Positions 49,601-63,700 are shown, counted from the stretch's first letter. The stretch is 64,000 bases of DNA from Rhabdornis inornatus (GCA_013397075.1 VWZS01011036.1:147859-211858), one strand, 5' to 3'. The notes: generated by a model not told the origin, from the sequence alone. Numbers and translations are program-made.

Positions 49601-52600
49601 AAATCAGCTGCAAAAACCTCAGTTGGCAAGGCAGACATCTTTTTATTACTAATGAGACTGCACAATTCTTTATAGCACATTTGCTTCAAAGAAAATACCT
49701 AGTTTGTTTTTAATTAGTCTCAAAAGGAGGTTTCCATTGAATAGGAGATTCTCAAATGACAAGAGAAAACAGAACACTCAGCATAAGTGAAGTGAACTAG
49801 AATGAGAGGAAGAGAAGCTGAGTGTCTACTGGACAGGCTTGCCAATATCCCAGCAATTCAATGTCACTTAGAGTAGAAGCATGCAGAAAGTGTCTCATTA
49901 TATTAAGCCAACTGCCACCTCTGAAGAAGTTGCTGGTGTAAAGTTTGTGCATGAAAGAAGTTTTAGCAATTGCTGTAGGGGGTTTTGTTTGTTTTCTTTA
50001 AAAAGAAAAATTAAAATTCATCCCACAATGGATAAAGTTTAAAAATGTCACAATCCATTAAGGAAAGAATGGGACCCCATTCTTTCAACAGCAGCAGCTC
50101 CTTGGGTTTGATATTTTGAGGAAAGGAGTGGGTGAATGGTAACTATAGAACCACTAAACATGCCTTAATTATAAAGAATTTAGCACATTATAGGCAAAAA
50201 ATAAAATTCGGAAAATGAGCTTTAAAGGTGTTGAAAAGCATATTCTAAGATTTCCTTTTAGCAGGATGCATGTTTTAGATTGACTCCAAATTCTGAAACA
50301 GAAAGTAGTACTAATGCTGACTAACAAGAATGAAAAAAATTTGTTTAAACACTAGCCTATTTTGTCAAATTTGAATGAACTAAGGAACTTTTATACATAA
50401 AATAGGTTTGAGACTGGGAAAAATAACATCTATCAAAAACTTAAATAAACCAGAGCAATAAATGCACAAGGACAGGATAGAACATAATTGCATACGACTG
50501 TGGATTTTTTCAGAGCTTTTCACCCTATAATAAGAACAGCACAACTGTCATGTTTACCTGCACAGAGGAAAGAAGTGAATGACTCCAAATCAAACAAGCA
50601 GCTATCAGAGAAGTATTGTTTGACACTGTCTGCAGGGGTCTTCAGAGCAATCAATGAAGCTCAGCTTTCCTATCGTCATTTTCATGAGATTCAACCCTTT
50701 TCTGACAAACTCAAGATGATAATGTTGCTAGTTTACTTGTCTTAAAAAAATCTTACAATCTTGCTTTTTCTTCTGAAATCCCGTAAGAAAGATGCAGTGG
50801 AGTGAAAAGTTGAAAAATATCTAAAGAAACTACACACAGTATACAAATACAGGGTGCCAGGAATCAATAACAGGATGTCAGAGAAGAAATTACAAATACT
50901 TCCCTAAACCAAACAGTTGCCACTAATAATAGTCAGGACCAAAAACACAACATCCTTTATACACATGCTTAGACATCTTGTTATAGGACAATAGAAACCA
51001 GTTAGATTAATGAACTCAGTATTTGAGAAAAAAAATGTTTTCAGTCATTAACTAGTGGAAAATTGAGCACAGTTATTTTCACTGTTTTGCTCTGTAGATG
51101 GGAACCATTATAATTTCAACTGGTTTTAACACACTTTCTTTGTTTCTAACAATCAAGAAAGAGGGAACACCCTGTAATCCAACAACAATACTTACATACA
51201 GAAATCCATCATTAGCAAGTTATGTATGATTTGTCTTCACCCATTTCATTTTACTTCCCAGTAGCACAAAGGTCATTGTTGACTATTTCATTAAGTGATC
51301 CTGGACAGTATGCTGGATTTATTTAATATCTGATTTAGTTTATCAATTGGGTTCGAGTTTTGACAGAAAAGGGAACCTTTTGCGCCTTTGACAATAACGA
51401 AAGTTAATGGCAGTTGCTTGTTTCAGTCAAGACACTGCTTACCATGTAGAAACACACTTAGCATATGGACACTGCAAGGCACATGGTAGCAGGCAAAGAT
51501 GTGTGGCATATGTAAATTTTCATAACCAGTACAAGTTTTAACATGCAAATGCACATTTATTTGGCCAGTACTCAAACCTGTAAGCTCAGAAACTCATCTC
51601 CCAATGAGCACTCCTAAGTTACAAAAAACTCACTTGACCTAGGGGGTGTTTAGCCTCCTCAGATTAATAAATTATGAATAGCCAGGCCATTTCAAAAACA
51701 GATACATCTTTATACCACCTAAATCATTAAAAGCCTCTGTTTTTGTAAGTAACTTCTATGCCACCTTCAAAAATCCATATTATATTTCTTTTTTTATTCA
51801 TTGTACAAGTCAGTTAAACTGATGCTTTACTGTGGTATGTACGTCAGCTGCATTTACTTTGAAGTACTTTATAAACACAGGAGCAAGCTGAAGCTTTTAC
51901 AAATGTTCTCCCTCATCTTGGTGGTATAATAGACCATTTCACGGGCTTAACAATCAATGCACTTATAACATTTAAACTAAAAAAGAAAGAAGTTTGATTT
52001 AGACTGATAAAATATTCATATTGGGTCACACCTTTTAAGTCTCCAGAAGTTAAAGGTGGTGTGTTTGCCAAGATAGGATAGCAGCTGTATCCACCTATGA
52101 AATATTAAGATATAAATGATACAATTTGAAATTACATTATCAATCAGATTTACTGTTATAGTTGCCTCACTGGGGAAAAAATCCCCCTAGACTCTACACA
52201 GTCTAGTTCAAAAGTACACATTTAAAACACCAGTGAAATACCGTTTATTTGCCTATTGATTCTATTATTTCTGTTACAGAAAACAATTATTCTAGGATGT
52301 TATTATTGAAAGTAGCATACTACTACTAGAAATAATAATAGTGCTTTGCAATTATCTCACATGAAACAATACAAATTTCAGACAACCAGAATAATTTCTT
52401 CCCTAAGGGAAGAATATACACGGTCTAAGGGGTCCAAGAAGTTTTTGCAAAAAAGTCAGAGATATTTTTTATTTCTAAAGTACTACACATTTCTAAACAG
52501 TAGCAGTATTCAGCACGCAAAAGCCATTAGATGCTTTCCACACAGATTTCTTAGTAACAGTAACCTACGAATTTTAAAAATCATGAATCCTTAGATTTTG

Positions 52601-53120
52601 TCTCTAATAAAAACAAGCACTGTTGTAAATGGGCTCTATTGATAAAGAGGCTTCATTTTACTCCTTAAAAATCAGATTAAAACTGAAAAAAATGCCTACT
52701 GCTCAACCACTGAGAATCTGGCCCATTAGACTTGATAATATATGTTGAACAAAAGCAAAATAGAATAATTAAAACCACACGATTAAATTGAACAAAATGG
52801 AAGCCATTATTTCTATTCTGGTTCGCTAAATGAAGGGTTAAAACTTTTCTGTCAGATAAAGTTAAACAGATAAAACAGCTAGAAGGAAAAAGCTGAAATA
52901 GCAATGACTAACTAGAGAGCCTTCTTTTGTCTTTCTTACTCTGTTAAAAAGAAAAAGCCCTTACCTGCTAAATTCCTGTCCTGCAAACTCCTGCTCTAAT
53001 GATCTACAAAGTATCTTGATCAAAATAAATACTTTCCTACTTATATATTTTAGTATCAATTAAAGCAATTGCTGGCCCAATTGCAGTTAGAGCCTAATTA
53101 GTTTTCATTCATTACCTATC
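46611..53120. other. Unannotated AT-rich stretch
   Basis: No gene or element was recognised. An A/C-rich low-complexity tract lies at 49174-49240. Open frames are short and domain-free. Confidence 0.5.
49174..49240. repeat. A-rich (AAAC/AAC) low-complexity tract
   Basis: A run of A followed by irregular AAC and AAAC units. Confidence 0.85.
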
Positions 53121-54522
53121 TGTGTTGATTTGGCACAGCCTTGTCTTTGGAAGCAGGGGAGGGCCACAGAAGTGGCTTCTGTGAGAAGCTGCTAGAAGCT
53201 TCCACCATGTCCAACAGAGCCAATCCCTGATGGCTCTGAAGATGGACATGCTGCTGGCCCAATCAGAGAGGCTGGTAACACCTCTGTGATGATATATTTA
53301 AGAAGAAAATCAAAACAGTGCAGGCAGTTTGTTTCCGGGGGTGGCAAGGCGCTGCTGCTGGGGGCCGTCCCTGGTGCAGTGCACGGCAATGCACGGCAGC
53401 TGCCGCCATCTTGGCACAGCCCGTGGCCAGCCTTGCCTGCCCAGCCACACCTAGCCAGCCGCGCTGTGGGTGGAAGGGCAGGGGTGGTGGCGGCTTCTCC
53501 TTCCCGCTGCCCTGCAATGAAGAAAGGCGTTAAATAGTGACAGCGCCACAGCAGCCACCACTGCCTGCCCGATGGCGGTGGGGCTTCCTGGCTGGCAGTG
53601 GGCACGTGGCAAGCGACTCCCTGACATGGAACCTGCACAAAATCAACCTCTCGTCACTGTGGGATCTTGCAAGAATCTTTGAATTATTGGAACTTGTTGA
53701 CAATGGTATCTGTGAGCAGCAGCTTTTCTTCTAGGTAGAGGAGAAGTAAGGTCGTGAGAGGGAAAACAACATGATTGCACCAAGGGCAGTGGAAAATAAA
53801 GAGGGAGGAGGAGGTGCTCCAGGTGTTGGAGCCGAGATTCCTCTGCAAGCCATAGTGAAGACTATAGTAAAACAAACTGTCCCCCTGTATTGCAGGAAGT
53901 CCATGGAGGATGCAGAGATCCACTCACAGCCCGTGGGACAAATGCTCATGCCAGAGCAAGTGGATGCCAGAGAAAAACTACGAACTAGTGGGAGGCCCAA
54001 ATAGAGAGAGGGCTGCTGCTTCCAGAGATGGTGAGAGAGGGACCTTGCTTCCAAACTAGAGCAGCATATCCTTAGAGGACTGCACCCTGTGGACAAGTGA
54101 CCCATGCTGCAAAAGTTTTGGGAAGACTGTTTGCCTGTGGAAGGGACTCATGGCATAGCAAAGAACAGACTTTTCTCCCTGAGCAAACAGAAGACCTCAA
54201 ATGACAAACTGACCAAAACCCCCACCCCCTGTCTCCCTGCTCTGTCAGTGGGAAGAAGGGAGGGGCTGGGGGGGAAAAAGGTGTTTTAAAGGCTTATTTT
54301 CCTTCTCATTATCCCCCTCTGAGTCTGTTAATAATACATTTACTTTATACCTTTAAATTTGAACCTATTTTGCCCTTAGAGTGTTTTTCTCCTAGTCCTT
54401 ATCTCAACTCATGAACCCTTTGTTAATTCTTTTTTTCCCCCTCTCCTCTGCCGAATTGTAGCACAAGAGGGTAAGCAAATGACTCTTGTGGGTGCCTGGC
54501 ATTTGACCAGTGTCAAACCACA
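53121..54522 (+). mobile_element. Long LTR, ERVL-type songbird family
   Basis: About 1.4 kb bounded by tgtgttgattt and caaaccaca. An aagctgctagaagcttcc block and a gagccaatccctg block near the left end, followed by a TATA-like atatattta at 53292-53300, resemble long ERVL-type LTRs of songbirds. A GC-rich stretch follows (about 53320-53620). No clear 5-bp target duplication was found, so the ends are provisional. Open frames on both strands in the GC-rich part are not convincing genes. Confidence 0.65.
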
Positions 54523-56528
54523 ATGTATTTCCAGTATAACATCATCACAAGATGCGATTAATGTAATAAATAAGTAGTAATAAAAAGTAATAAAATGTAA
54601 CAAAAAGTATAGTCTAGAAGAACAAAAAAGTAGCTTTTGCATTTGGAACTGTTTCTTTAAGGAGATCAATGAGACATTTCAGCAAGAGCCAATTTGAGTC
54701 ATGTGCTTAAACCTGGCTGAATTAAGGAGAGAGGAGGATAGCTTTCAAATTAGACATATGCTGAAGGTGCTACTCTGCTTCTTTAAAAAAAGATTCTTTT
54801 CAAAATCAAGCCTAAAGCTGACCATACAACAGCAATCATCACAAAATTGAACTCACAAATAATTTGGACTGTGGGTACAATCTGTCATCTCCTGACTGGC
54901 ATTTAGAGGAAAAAGCATTTATTTCAGCTCTCACTGGGGTAAATTTGATAACTGAATCAGGGAACCAGAAGAAATGTGCATTTCCAGTGACATGTTCACA
55001 AAGTCTGTTTCAGAGTAAAATAAGCCTTTTTGAAAGCTTGAATGTAATTTTTATTGGATATAAGTATTCACTGAGCTTCTTGAAGACATTCAAAAAGAAG
55101 GATATAGTAATACTCAAAAATTCATTCATTATGGTGACTATGGAGCTGTCATGTCTGGCCACTGGTTCACTGCCAGTCCGAGTCAGTGTTGCCTGGGCTT
55201 TTTCAGAATTCTGATACTTCTGATACATTTTCTAAATAAGTGAATTAATCTAGTTTCAGTGGCGAAATAGCCATCATAGAAATTATCTGTTATAAGATGT
55301 AATTGCTAATTATACTACAGAGTTTCACCGCAGGGTAAAAAACCCAAATGATTGGAAATGGAGACTGAAGTGTTCTTTCAGCTGGGAAGAAGTTAGGTAC
55401 AGATTACCTTTCAGGTATGCTGAAACCAGTCCCAGGATAAATACTTTGCAAAGTTGTTCACATGGACTGTGAAATCACTGTGCCAGATGAGTTACATGAG
55501 AGGAAGGGGGACAGTGCACAGCAAACAGCACCAAGTACAGTCTAGGCTTATGGGAGCTGAGGTTCATACTTCCATTGAGATGCCTGTGGAAGGAGGGAGA
55601 AATATCATGTAAAACAGTGAAATTCAGTTCTGTACTGAATTCATATTTTTTTCTCTCCCTTTAGGAATAAGGTAAAAAAAAAGTCAGAGATGGGTAAGGT
55701 CTCCTGGGGGTATTTGAGTCTTAGGCAAAGAAGTAGAAGCCTGCATGGAATAGAAGCCAGTAGAGTATTTGAACTACTTTCTAACTCGCAATAAAAAAGA
55801 CTAAATCAAAGAATAGAATTAGTTTTATATTAGATTAGAATAAGTTATAAAGTGATTTATTGTTCTCTAGATGGTATCATCGTATTTCTGTTGAGAATGA
55901 CTGTAAATTTTTTTCTCCTGCCACCTCTTTAGTCATCCAACAGTCCAAGTAATGATACTGAGGACTGGAGAAGGGAATGATGGAAGGTGCTGCACAGGTA
56001 CAAGAAGTTTCCTAAACTCCAGTAATTGTGACAGAGCCTGTTATGGACCAGGCAGTGCCCAGAATATTTTGCCAACAGCACTGATGGCAGCAAGAACTGA
56101 AGTGCTTGCACATAATCAGAGTATTATAGGCAGAAATACTTGTCACACCTAAAAGCAGAGTGTAGCTCAGTCTCCTGTGGGGCTTTGGGCAGGACACCTT
56201 GCAACAGTGCTGCTGAGCATCGCCAGTGCTTTCCCTCTCTCTCTCTCTCTCTTTCTGCCTCCCAGGCACCATTAATCTAAATAATCTTCTGGTTCAATCT
56301 GTGCCAAGCTTTGCAGCCCAAAGGCACTGGAGTAGCTTTTAAACCCCTCCTAGCTCTTTGGGGAATCTCCTAATTGCACACATGGTCCTTCTTAAAAATG
56401 GCATTTATTTACAGGTCATACTGTTTTCTTCTGAATACTCACAAACCATATGTTGCAAAACAAGTATTAGGAAAATTTTTTAAGAAGCCAGGACCTCCTG
56501 AGAGTACTGAAAACACATAATCACAGAA
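54523..56528. other. Unannotated stretch
   Basis: No gene or repeat family was recognised. A CT microsatellite lies at 56234-56255. The frame at 54864-55214 (116 codons) has no recognisable domain. Confidence 0.5.
56234..56255. repeat. CT microsatellite
   Basis: About nine tandem CT units with a short interruption at the right side. Confidence 0.85.
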
Positions 56529-56951
56529 TGATTATATGCAGGTGCTTTATTGAAGAGCTCTGGGAATCAGGGGTGCAGACCCAAATCTGACTCTGACACG
56601 GATCCGAGCTGAACATATTTTTATACCGTTTTCATTGTATAATTATATATTAATTATTAAACCCGTATTATTCTATTGTATACATTGATCTTATCCAAGC
56701 ATGCATTCTTGTAATTTTCATTAGGCCCCCCCAAATATTCTTTCTCATGATTCTTGTTACGATTACATTGTTTTTCATGATTCTTATTATGATTAAGCAA
56801 TAATCATACTCAATTACCAATCATTACATTTAACAATCATGTCATTTATCATATGATGATTACACAGGTGTAGCTTCACATGATCTAGAAAAAACAAAGT
56901 TCAATATTCGTTCCCAGGGCCTAGTTCCCTTTCCCAGGCCTACCAGACCCA
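56529..56951 (-). mobile_element. Probable class II LTR
   Basis: In the minus sense a TATAAAAA box (56618-56625) precedes an AATAAAG (56546-56551) by about 70 bp, and a short tail then ends near a TCA at 56529-56531. Just upstream in the minus sense is a G/A-rich tract (56952-56975) resembling a polypurine tract. The right edge is set at that tract, but no target duplication was found and the ends are uncertain. The layout resembles the LTR at 28049-28357 without obvious base-level homology. Confidence 0.5.
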
Positions 56952-58949
56952 ATCTTCCTTTCCACCCCCCTGAATCTATTGTATGCAATTCCCATGATTT
57001 TTAGAAACATTTTAACCCTATGCTATCACTCCCATGGGAATACGTCTGAAACTAGATCACACAAAAGTGCATTTCTCCACTTTCCCTTAGTGCTAAGCCA
57101 CTCGATTTGCAAACGTACATGGCAGATACTATCCTACTTACTGGTAGGTCTTCTTCATTGCTGGAATTTCACCCTGTGAGTTCATCTTTTTGATCAGTAT
57201 AAATCCTTGTAGATTCCTGAAAGCGTGGTAACTTTTGAGAAAAAGGGAAAAAGAAATTTATTTTAAGAACAGTTCTCGTCACAATATGGTTCTATTGACA
57301 CTGTCGATGCACTTTTGTGTCAGTTTGTTTTGATGGTTCTAAAATCCTCTTGATCTGGGCACATATATAGAATATAAGAGAGATTTTCTGAAGAACAATA
57401 AGAGACTAAATTTTTGTCTAGCACTACAGCTACTGTCTTCATAAATAATACCAATAATAAATAAATACACCAATTTGGTGTATTAGAACCCCCTGTAAAA
57501 TTCTAATTAAATTTTGCTTCTGAAGTACCAAGGGTGGTCCTGGAAAAAAGACTATAATTTGTATCAAAAGAGTATCATTTGCACTTTCAACTGCAATGTA
57601 AAATTAATTTAATTTCACTTCATTTCTTCATATAATTTTTGTGACATATAAACTTACTCTTAATTACAAAGGAAAAATATCTAGAAAAAGCACACAAGGC
57701 AGTTAATCTCATGCCATCATATGGCTGTTTGTCAAAGTTTTCATTAGCTTAATCAGCATTTGATGATGCAAAATGATTTTCCTCTAGTTGGTTGGTTTTG
57801 CAGCCTTGTGATTATATAGAAATATCCATAGCATGTTCACAAGACTAATTTCTTGGCACAGAAAATTAATTTCTTTGCCAAATTAATGAGTAAATGGAGA
57901 CTTTTCCTTGAGGATAAGAGGTAGTAGGGAGATTAGTATTGTTTACTTCATGGGAAAAATAAGGGAAAACATAATAAATCAATTACAGAAGTTCTAGCAA
58001 AAGATCAAATAGACTTAAAAGCCTGAGACTTAGTTTTGCTTTCAAGAACTTGGAAAGTGAAAAGGTCCCTCCTCAAACTCTTTATTTAGAATGGGTTAAG
58101 TGTCTTAACCGTGTCTTTTTTATGGCTCCAGCACTGAGCATGTCACTTCTGGCCTTGCTGGATAAGCCTCAGCCACTCATATTTTAAGAGAGAGGGCAGT
58201 ACCTACCAGAGATAACTATCACTTTTGGGATAAAAATTCTTCTGGTGATAGCAAATGTAATCTCAGATTTTGCTAAACTGCAGACTGGTAGGCACTGGTT
58301 TCCTCTTGCCAGTTGTGTGTTGTAGTCAGCTGAAATAACAGCTGAATGCACAAAGCTCTTACAGCAACACGTGAAGGCAAAGGACACATAAGTTCAAATA
58401 CTACAGCTCAGGAAAATGTGTAGAACGAAAATTTTTTCTCCCTGAAAATTAGACTCAGTCATTAAAATGTGACCCCATAATGTCCTTCAATCTGGTTTGC
58501 AGATCTGGAGCTAATGCTGTAGATTCCATGAAAAACAAGTGCAGCTCTAAGTTAACTGCCAAAGAGTTTGTTCAAGCACTGTCATATGGATTTTGTAAAG
58601 TCCTTTTATATATTTAACTTGGCATATGCTAAACACATCCAAATGGCTTAGAGAAGATGTGACAACTGCAATCAATACCTTTTTCCTGATGTTCCCATTT
58701 GTGGTTCCGTAATAATACTTTCCAAACAATACATACATTACACCCCAGAGGGTTTGCCTGAGTCAGGGCAGGCAGTATATTAAACATCATACAAACATGG
58801 ACTTGCAAGATCCTGCTATTGAAGAGATTCTAATCACAGTCTGTGGAAAAGAAGATATCATTGTGTTTTCAACCAAGTGGTTAATTAATTTTTCTCACAG
58901 TATTTAGGAAATCTGTAAGAGGCAGGATCTGAGTTCAGTTGTGCTTTAC
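56952..58949. other. Unannotated AT-rich stretch
   Basis: The first ~250 bp may be internal sequence of the LTR element on the left, but no retroviral protein could be recognised. The rest shows no gene or element. Confidence 0.45.
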
Positions 58950-59789
58950 TGTCATGATCTGATGTGGAGGGTGATGGGCCTGCCCTGGCTGTCCCCTAGA
59001 GAGATGTCCCTTGAAAAGGCTGTGGAAATAAGCTTGCCATGGCTCTGGCCTGGAGGAATGTCCCGTGAATAGGCTGTGGAGTTCAATATACCTTACCTTA
59101 ACTCTCCCCTGGAGAGATACCCCTTTGATGGGCACATTCTCCATAGCCATGGTGAGCTATCCCAAGGGCTTCAGCTATCCCACCACACTTTCGTGCCCAT
59201 GTTGATTCTTTGTAACCCATTGGTCCTTCCCCCTTTGGTACCACCCTTGCTTTCCCCATAAAAACCCCAGCTTTTCCCCATTTCAGGCGGGGAGGCCTCT
59301 GTGGTAGTTGAATCAACTGAAATAGGAGACATAAACCTGAGACCCTGGGAAACCAGGCACTGCAAAGATGTTAATTATTCCTAGCCCTGATTCTCAGTTG
59401 GTCTGAGACCTTTGCCATAGAAGGTGAAGTCCTTCAGGATTGGAGCTTTGCCCTCAGGTATTCCCTATGTATTGTGAACTCGATCCCTTGACCCCCGTCT
59501 TTGGTCACTGCCTGTCCTTGGAATAACATCACTTTTGGATACTGCTTCACAGACGAATGGATTAAAGGATATCTCTGGCACACCATTGTACCCGTCTCAC
59601 TTATTAATTTACAGCCACACTATTACCCAGGTAAACCAGTAAAGTTGTTGCTAGGGGAAAACCCCCGAGGAACAGCCATCATCCCTGGCCCCCTTCACAG
59701 AGCTGCTGGACAATAAAGACTACCTCTGTGGAACAGCCATATGATGCTTCTGTCTCTCTGTCCCTGAGTCGTCCTGGGATAACCTTGCA
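58950..59789 (+). mobile_element. Probable solo LTR of another ERV class
   Basis: A TATA-like cataaaaa (about 59258-59264) and an AATAAA (59712-59717) lie in the order expected for a plus-strand LTR. The left third has a repeated phrase of the type gagatgtccc-ttga and ggaatgtccc-gtga (near 59000 and 59055), probably a tandem duplication in U3. The ends (tgtcatgat and aaccttgca) are guesses and no target duplication was found. It may be an ERV1-type LTR. Confidence 0.5.
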
Positions 59790-60030
59790 AGGCAGAGCTG
59801 AAATCATGAGCTGAAATTCAGTGATAAGAGTTGATCGCTTGCAGCCACAGGCTGCTCCGCCCTTGCTGAGGTTACCCAATGGCCAAAGAGAAGTGCCAGT
59901 GCACCTAGAAGGCTGTCTCTTGTGAGACCTCTCTCTAGGAAGGTTGTGGCATTCCAGGTCCAACCAACAGTCCCCTGGCCACAATAATCTGAAGCCTCAG
60001 TGCTGGTGTATGTTTGTACATATTGAATAT
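59790..60030. other. Short spacer between two LTRs
   Basis: No feature was recognised. Confidence 0.5.
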
Positions 60031-60762
60031 GGTCTTGGTTTGAAAGACAGGTATTTGCAAAGAAAAGGCAAGAGCCCCTTCCCTGAAATGGAGAGTGCAA
60101 CCCCCTCCCTTCCAATTACTATAATTTCGGAATCAGGGACTCTCAGGCAAAAGATATGGGGATAGGAATAACAGTTCTTTACTAATATATCTAACAAGGC
60201 AAACAGCAGAAACAACAACAGCTATAAAAATTGACAACAAAACAGAACAGTATAACTCCGTTCCAGTCCTCTGTGGCCCCAGGCTCCCTCTCCCTGCGCT
60301 CAGTTACCGGTGCTGTGTGGGCAGGGCAGGTCCTGTGCAGCTGAAGGGGGCTGGGTGATGGCGGCAGCGGCGGCCCAGGTGTGAGAGGGGGATGGAGGGG
60401 AGACTCCCCCCTCACGGCGTTGGTTGTGGTGCTCGGCAGAGTGCCCGGAGGTGGCAGGATGAAGAGGGAAGGCAGCAGTGCGATGTCTGACAGAAGGGAA
60501 CGTGGCTCCTGGCGTTGGGATTGCGGGAAGGGTGCTAGGTAGCAGCACCAGCCGCCTTCCTCCGACTCGATGAGCAAGCGAGAGAGTGAGAGAGCAGGCC
60601 CCTGCCACCCCTCTCCTTTTCCGATGTTCCTCCTCTCCCCATCCCCTTCGAGAGAAACCGTTACTAGCTATCTGAGCCAGGATGTAGCCCCAAATTCTTA
60701 GCATAACAATGGGAAAAATTCCACAGAAAGAAAAGGGAAAAAAATCAACCCCCAACAGGTCT
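60031..60762 (-). mobile_element. Solo LTR, ERVL-like, second copy of the nested type
   Basis: The LTR proper is about 60036-60757. It is homologous in reverse orientation to 29106-29822 over nearly its full length, including the cccccaaca end (minus-sense tgttggggg) and the 3' block with tttgcctgaga. GGTCT is found at 60031-60035 and 60758-60762, a candidate 5-bp target duplication. If that is right, the LTR lost its last five bases compared with its relatives; otherwise the left end is 60030 with a one-base insertion. GC-rich open frames at 60191-60755 are by-products. Confidence 0.8.
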
Positions 60763-63700
60763 GCAGGAGGATCCCTTGTACAAAGTGAAATTCAGCATAA
60801 ATAAAAGCCTACACTTTGTGAGATTCAGTGTTACAGCTGATTACGTCCCCATGTTGTATCTGCTTTGTGGACTCTTAATCCTCATAAAAACCTCTAAAAA
60901 TTGCACAAATAATGTTCACTTTCAGAAAAAAGCCATTCCTTCCATTTCAAACCTCCTACCCTATGTCAGAGGACACAGTATAGTCTTAGTAAATATGCTC
61001 GTACTTTTAATGCCAACAGGGATTAATTTTCTTGGTTTTGTTAGTATATTCCCCAATTTTTTTCTTTTTATTTTTTTTTCTTTATTTGGCAAGACACCAA
61101 AATGTGGGGATTTTTCTCAATGAGGCACAAATAGAATGAGACAGATGCACTGACCATGTGAGTGCAAAGGAGATGATTTTGCTAATGAAAGATAATGTAC
61201 TTGGGAAAAAAACTATTTGAATAATGGGAATAGCAAATGTTTTGGCAGTGTTCCCTTGCAAGCATACCTGTGTCTGTTCAGAGATTACTTCCCAGGAAAC
61301 ATTACCAGCTGGCCAAGACAGTTATGAAAATAGCATTTAAAATCCTGGGCAACTGGCACATGGAACCATGTGGTGTGTGGGTTTATGCATTAATCTATCC
61401 TCAGCATTGTAGGAAAAGCTAATAAGTTTATGGTTTCTCCAAACCATGAGAGCTATTTGATCCTGACTCCAGTGAACCTTTTACCTTCAGTACAACCCAA
61501 CTGGAGTAGTCATGCATAGTTTAGAAGAGTTTTGTGAGAGAAAATATCATTAAGGTTCAATGATTTTCAGACTGTAGGTTGTGAACTGATGGTCCAAAGT
61601 GTAAATGTGAACCTTGGAAGTTTATTACCACTTGACCAATCCAGTCAGTTAGGAGTTTGCTATCAGTTAGGAGTTAGCAAAGTGTAGATTTGCTTTGAAG
61701 CAGCAGCATAACATCAATATAAGCGAGATTATTTGTCTCTTTTAATAGAGATAGTAAATTGTTTCAGATATATTGGTATTTGTACTAATAGAAGCAGTTT
61801 TATATCTTGATGTGTAAGAAAAGTGTGATATTTCCTAGAAAGTCTGACAACTGAGAACTTGCCATTCACTTGAAAGTCATATCACTCCTTTATTTGCTTA
61901 TCTGTGGTCATTTTTGTGTAAAGGAATGAGCAATGAATAATTATTATTGATACAGGGTAAATTTTTTCAATTATTTATGAATCTGATAAAAATATTTTTA
62001 TGGAGAAAGGATTTACCATACCCTTCCTAAGAAAGCAAGTACTCTTCTATCTTACATATATTTACAGGATGCTGAGCGCTGGGAGGCAGCAGGGGAACCT
62101 CAGTCCCTCCTTCCCCTCCTAGCAGTAGGGCAGCTTTGGTGGCTGTTTTGGTTTTTTGTTTTTGTTTGTTTGTTTGTTTGTTGGGGGGGGGGTTTGTTGT
62201 TTGTTTTTTGGTTTTGTTTTGGTTTTTGGTTTTTGTTTTGTTGGTTTTTTTTAACATGAGATGATGTTAAAGTTCTTGTAAATTTTGTCTGTGATATGTA
62301 TATATACACCTCTTTGCTTGCCTGCATTCCCACTGAAATATATACCTCTGTGTATGCTATTATCACCACTTGTGAATTGCTTTCAAACTGTATGTATGAC
62401 CAACATCCAAGAATGTCTCCAGGTATAAGCACATAAACCACTTACAAATTTACATGATGGACACACTTATTCTAATATAATGGGATGTAGAAAAGGAACA
62501 TAAGATGTTTTCAATAGAAGGAAGCAGGACAGATTAGTGAGCATAAAGCTGAAGCAAGAATCAATAAATATCTGGCAAGATCTTTCTTAGGTAAGAGACA
62601 GAACCTCTTACGAAAGTATTTTCTTCCTGCATTTTCTAGAGCATACTATGATTTTACAATGCTGAAGCAAAGGTAGTAAGCTTATTGACACTGTGTGCAG
62701 CATAGTCCACACAAAAACATGGATGGTGAATGAGAATAATTTAAAAAATAATAAAACCCAAATATGCAAACTCTCAAGGAATCTGTCACACGCAGCTTTT
62801 TTTATTTTTGCTTTTCAGTTCAAGACAAAATGTGCAGCAATTCCAAATTTTACACTTTTGCTCTTTCCCTGTCTACCTTTTGTACCCCCTTTTTCAAAGC
62901 ATGCAGTTCCCACTGCAGAATATGACCCTCATGGAGTCATAGAGCAAAGAAACGGTCATGAGAAACCTATTAAACCTCGGAATTCTCCTGTTGAAAAAAG
63001 AATTTGAAGAAACTTGGCCAGAACAGTCAAAAACTGGTGGGGATTTGGAACAGTTTGCAGGGTTATAAATAACAGCAAAATCAAACAGAAAAGACTGTAA
63101 AACAGATGGAGTAAAACAGATGACAAAAACTGAGTCTTGTTCACAAGTATTAAAGTTACTCCTTGTTGAGGTTTGGTAATAAAATACTGTACCATCTTCT
63201 GCTGTGACAGTGCTATGGTGAAGGCTTCAGTGAAGAGAGCTATCTGGATAAATGCATCACTGTCATATTTCACTGCTCATCAAGCATGTTTCCAGTAATG
63301 TTTTAGAGACTTAGATTCAGCTGCTACCTAGATGCAATTAAGATCTCCTTCTATTATAGGTGCTACAAGCCTCCTCTTTTTCTAATCATCAAAATACTTC
63401 CTTTTCCCATATGCTATTCCATTTAAAAAGTCAGTGTGTGTTCTTTTTTATTCAATGCTCAAAAAACCTCATAGTTCAGTGTAATTGTTAACTGCCTGTT
63501 TTATTGTTTGTGCTGTTCTAACAACAGATTTAGTGTTTACGTCAGTCTTGTGAGGTTTTCATTAGATCAGCTTAAGCTTTGTAGCACGCAATCTTTACTC
63601 ATATTTCTGTTATTCTATTTTTTGTTATCATCTGTGGAGAGGAAGGGAAAATGGGGCCACATTCAAGAATGTCATTTGTGTTAAAACAGAGGTTTCTGCA

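Noticed and set aside
53192..53638. GC-rich frames resembling a CpG-island first exon
   Set aside because: They lie within a long ERVL-like LTR just after its TATA-like box. The GC content is explained by the LTR.
60191..60755. Frames of 128 and 151 codons on the minus strand
   Set aside because: They are inside the ERVL-like LTR homologous to 29106-29822, where the corresponding frames are not conserved.
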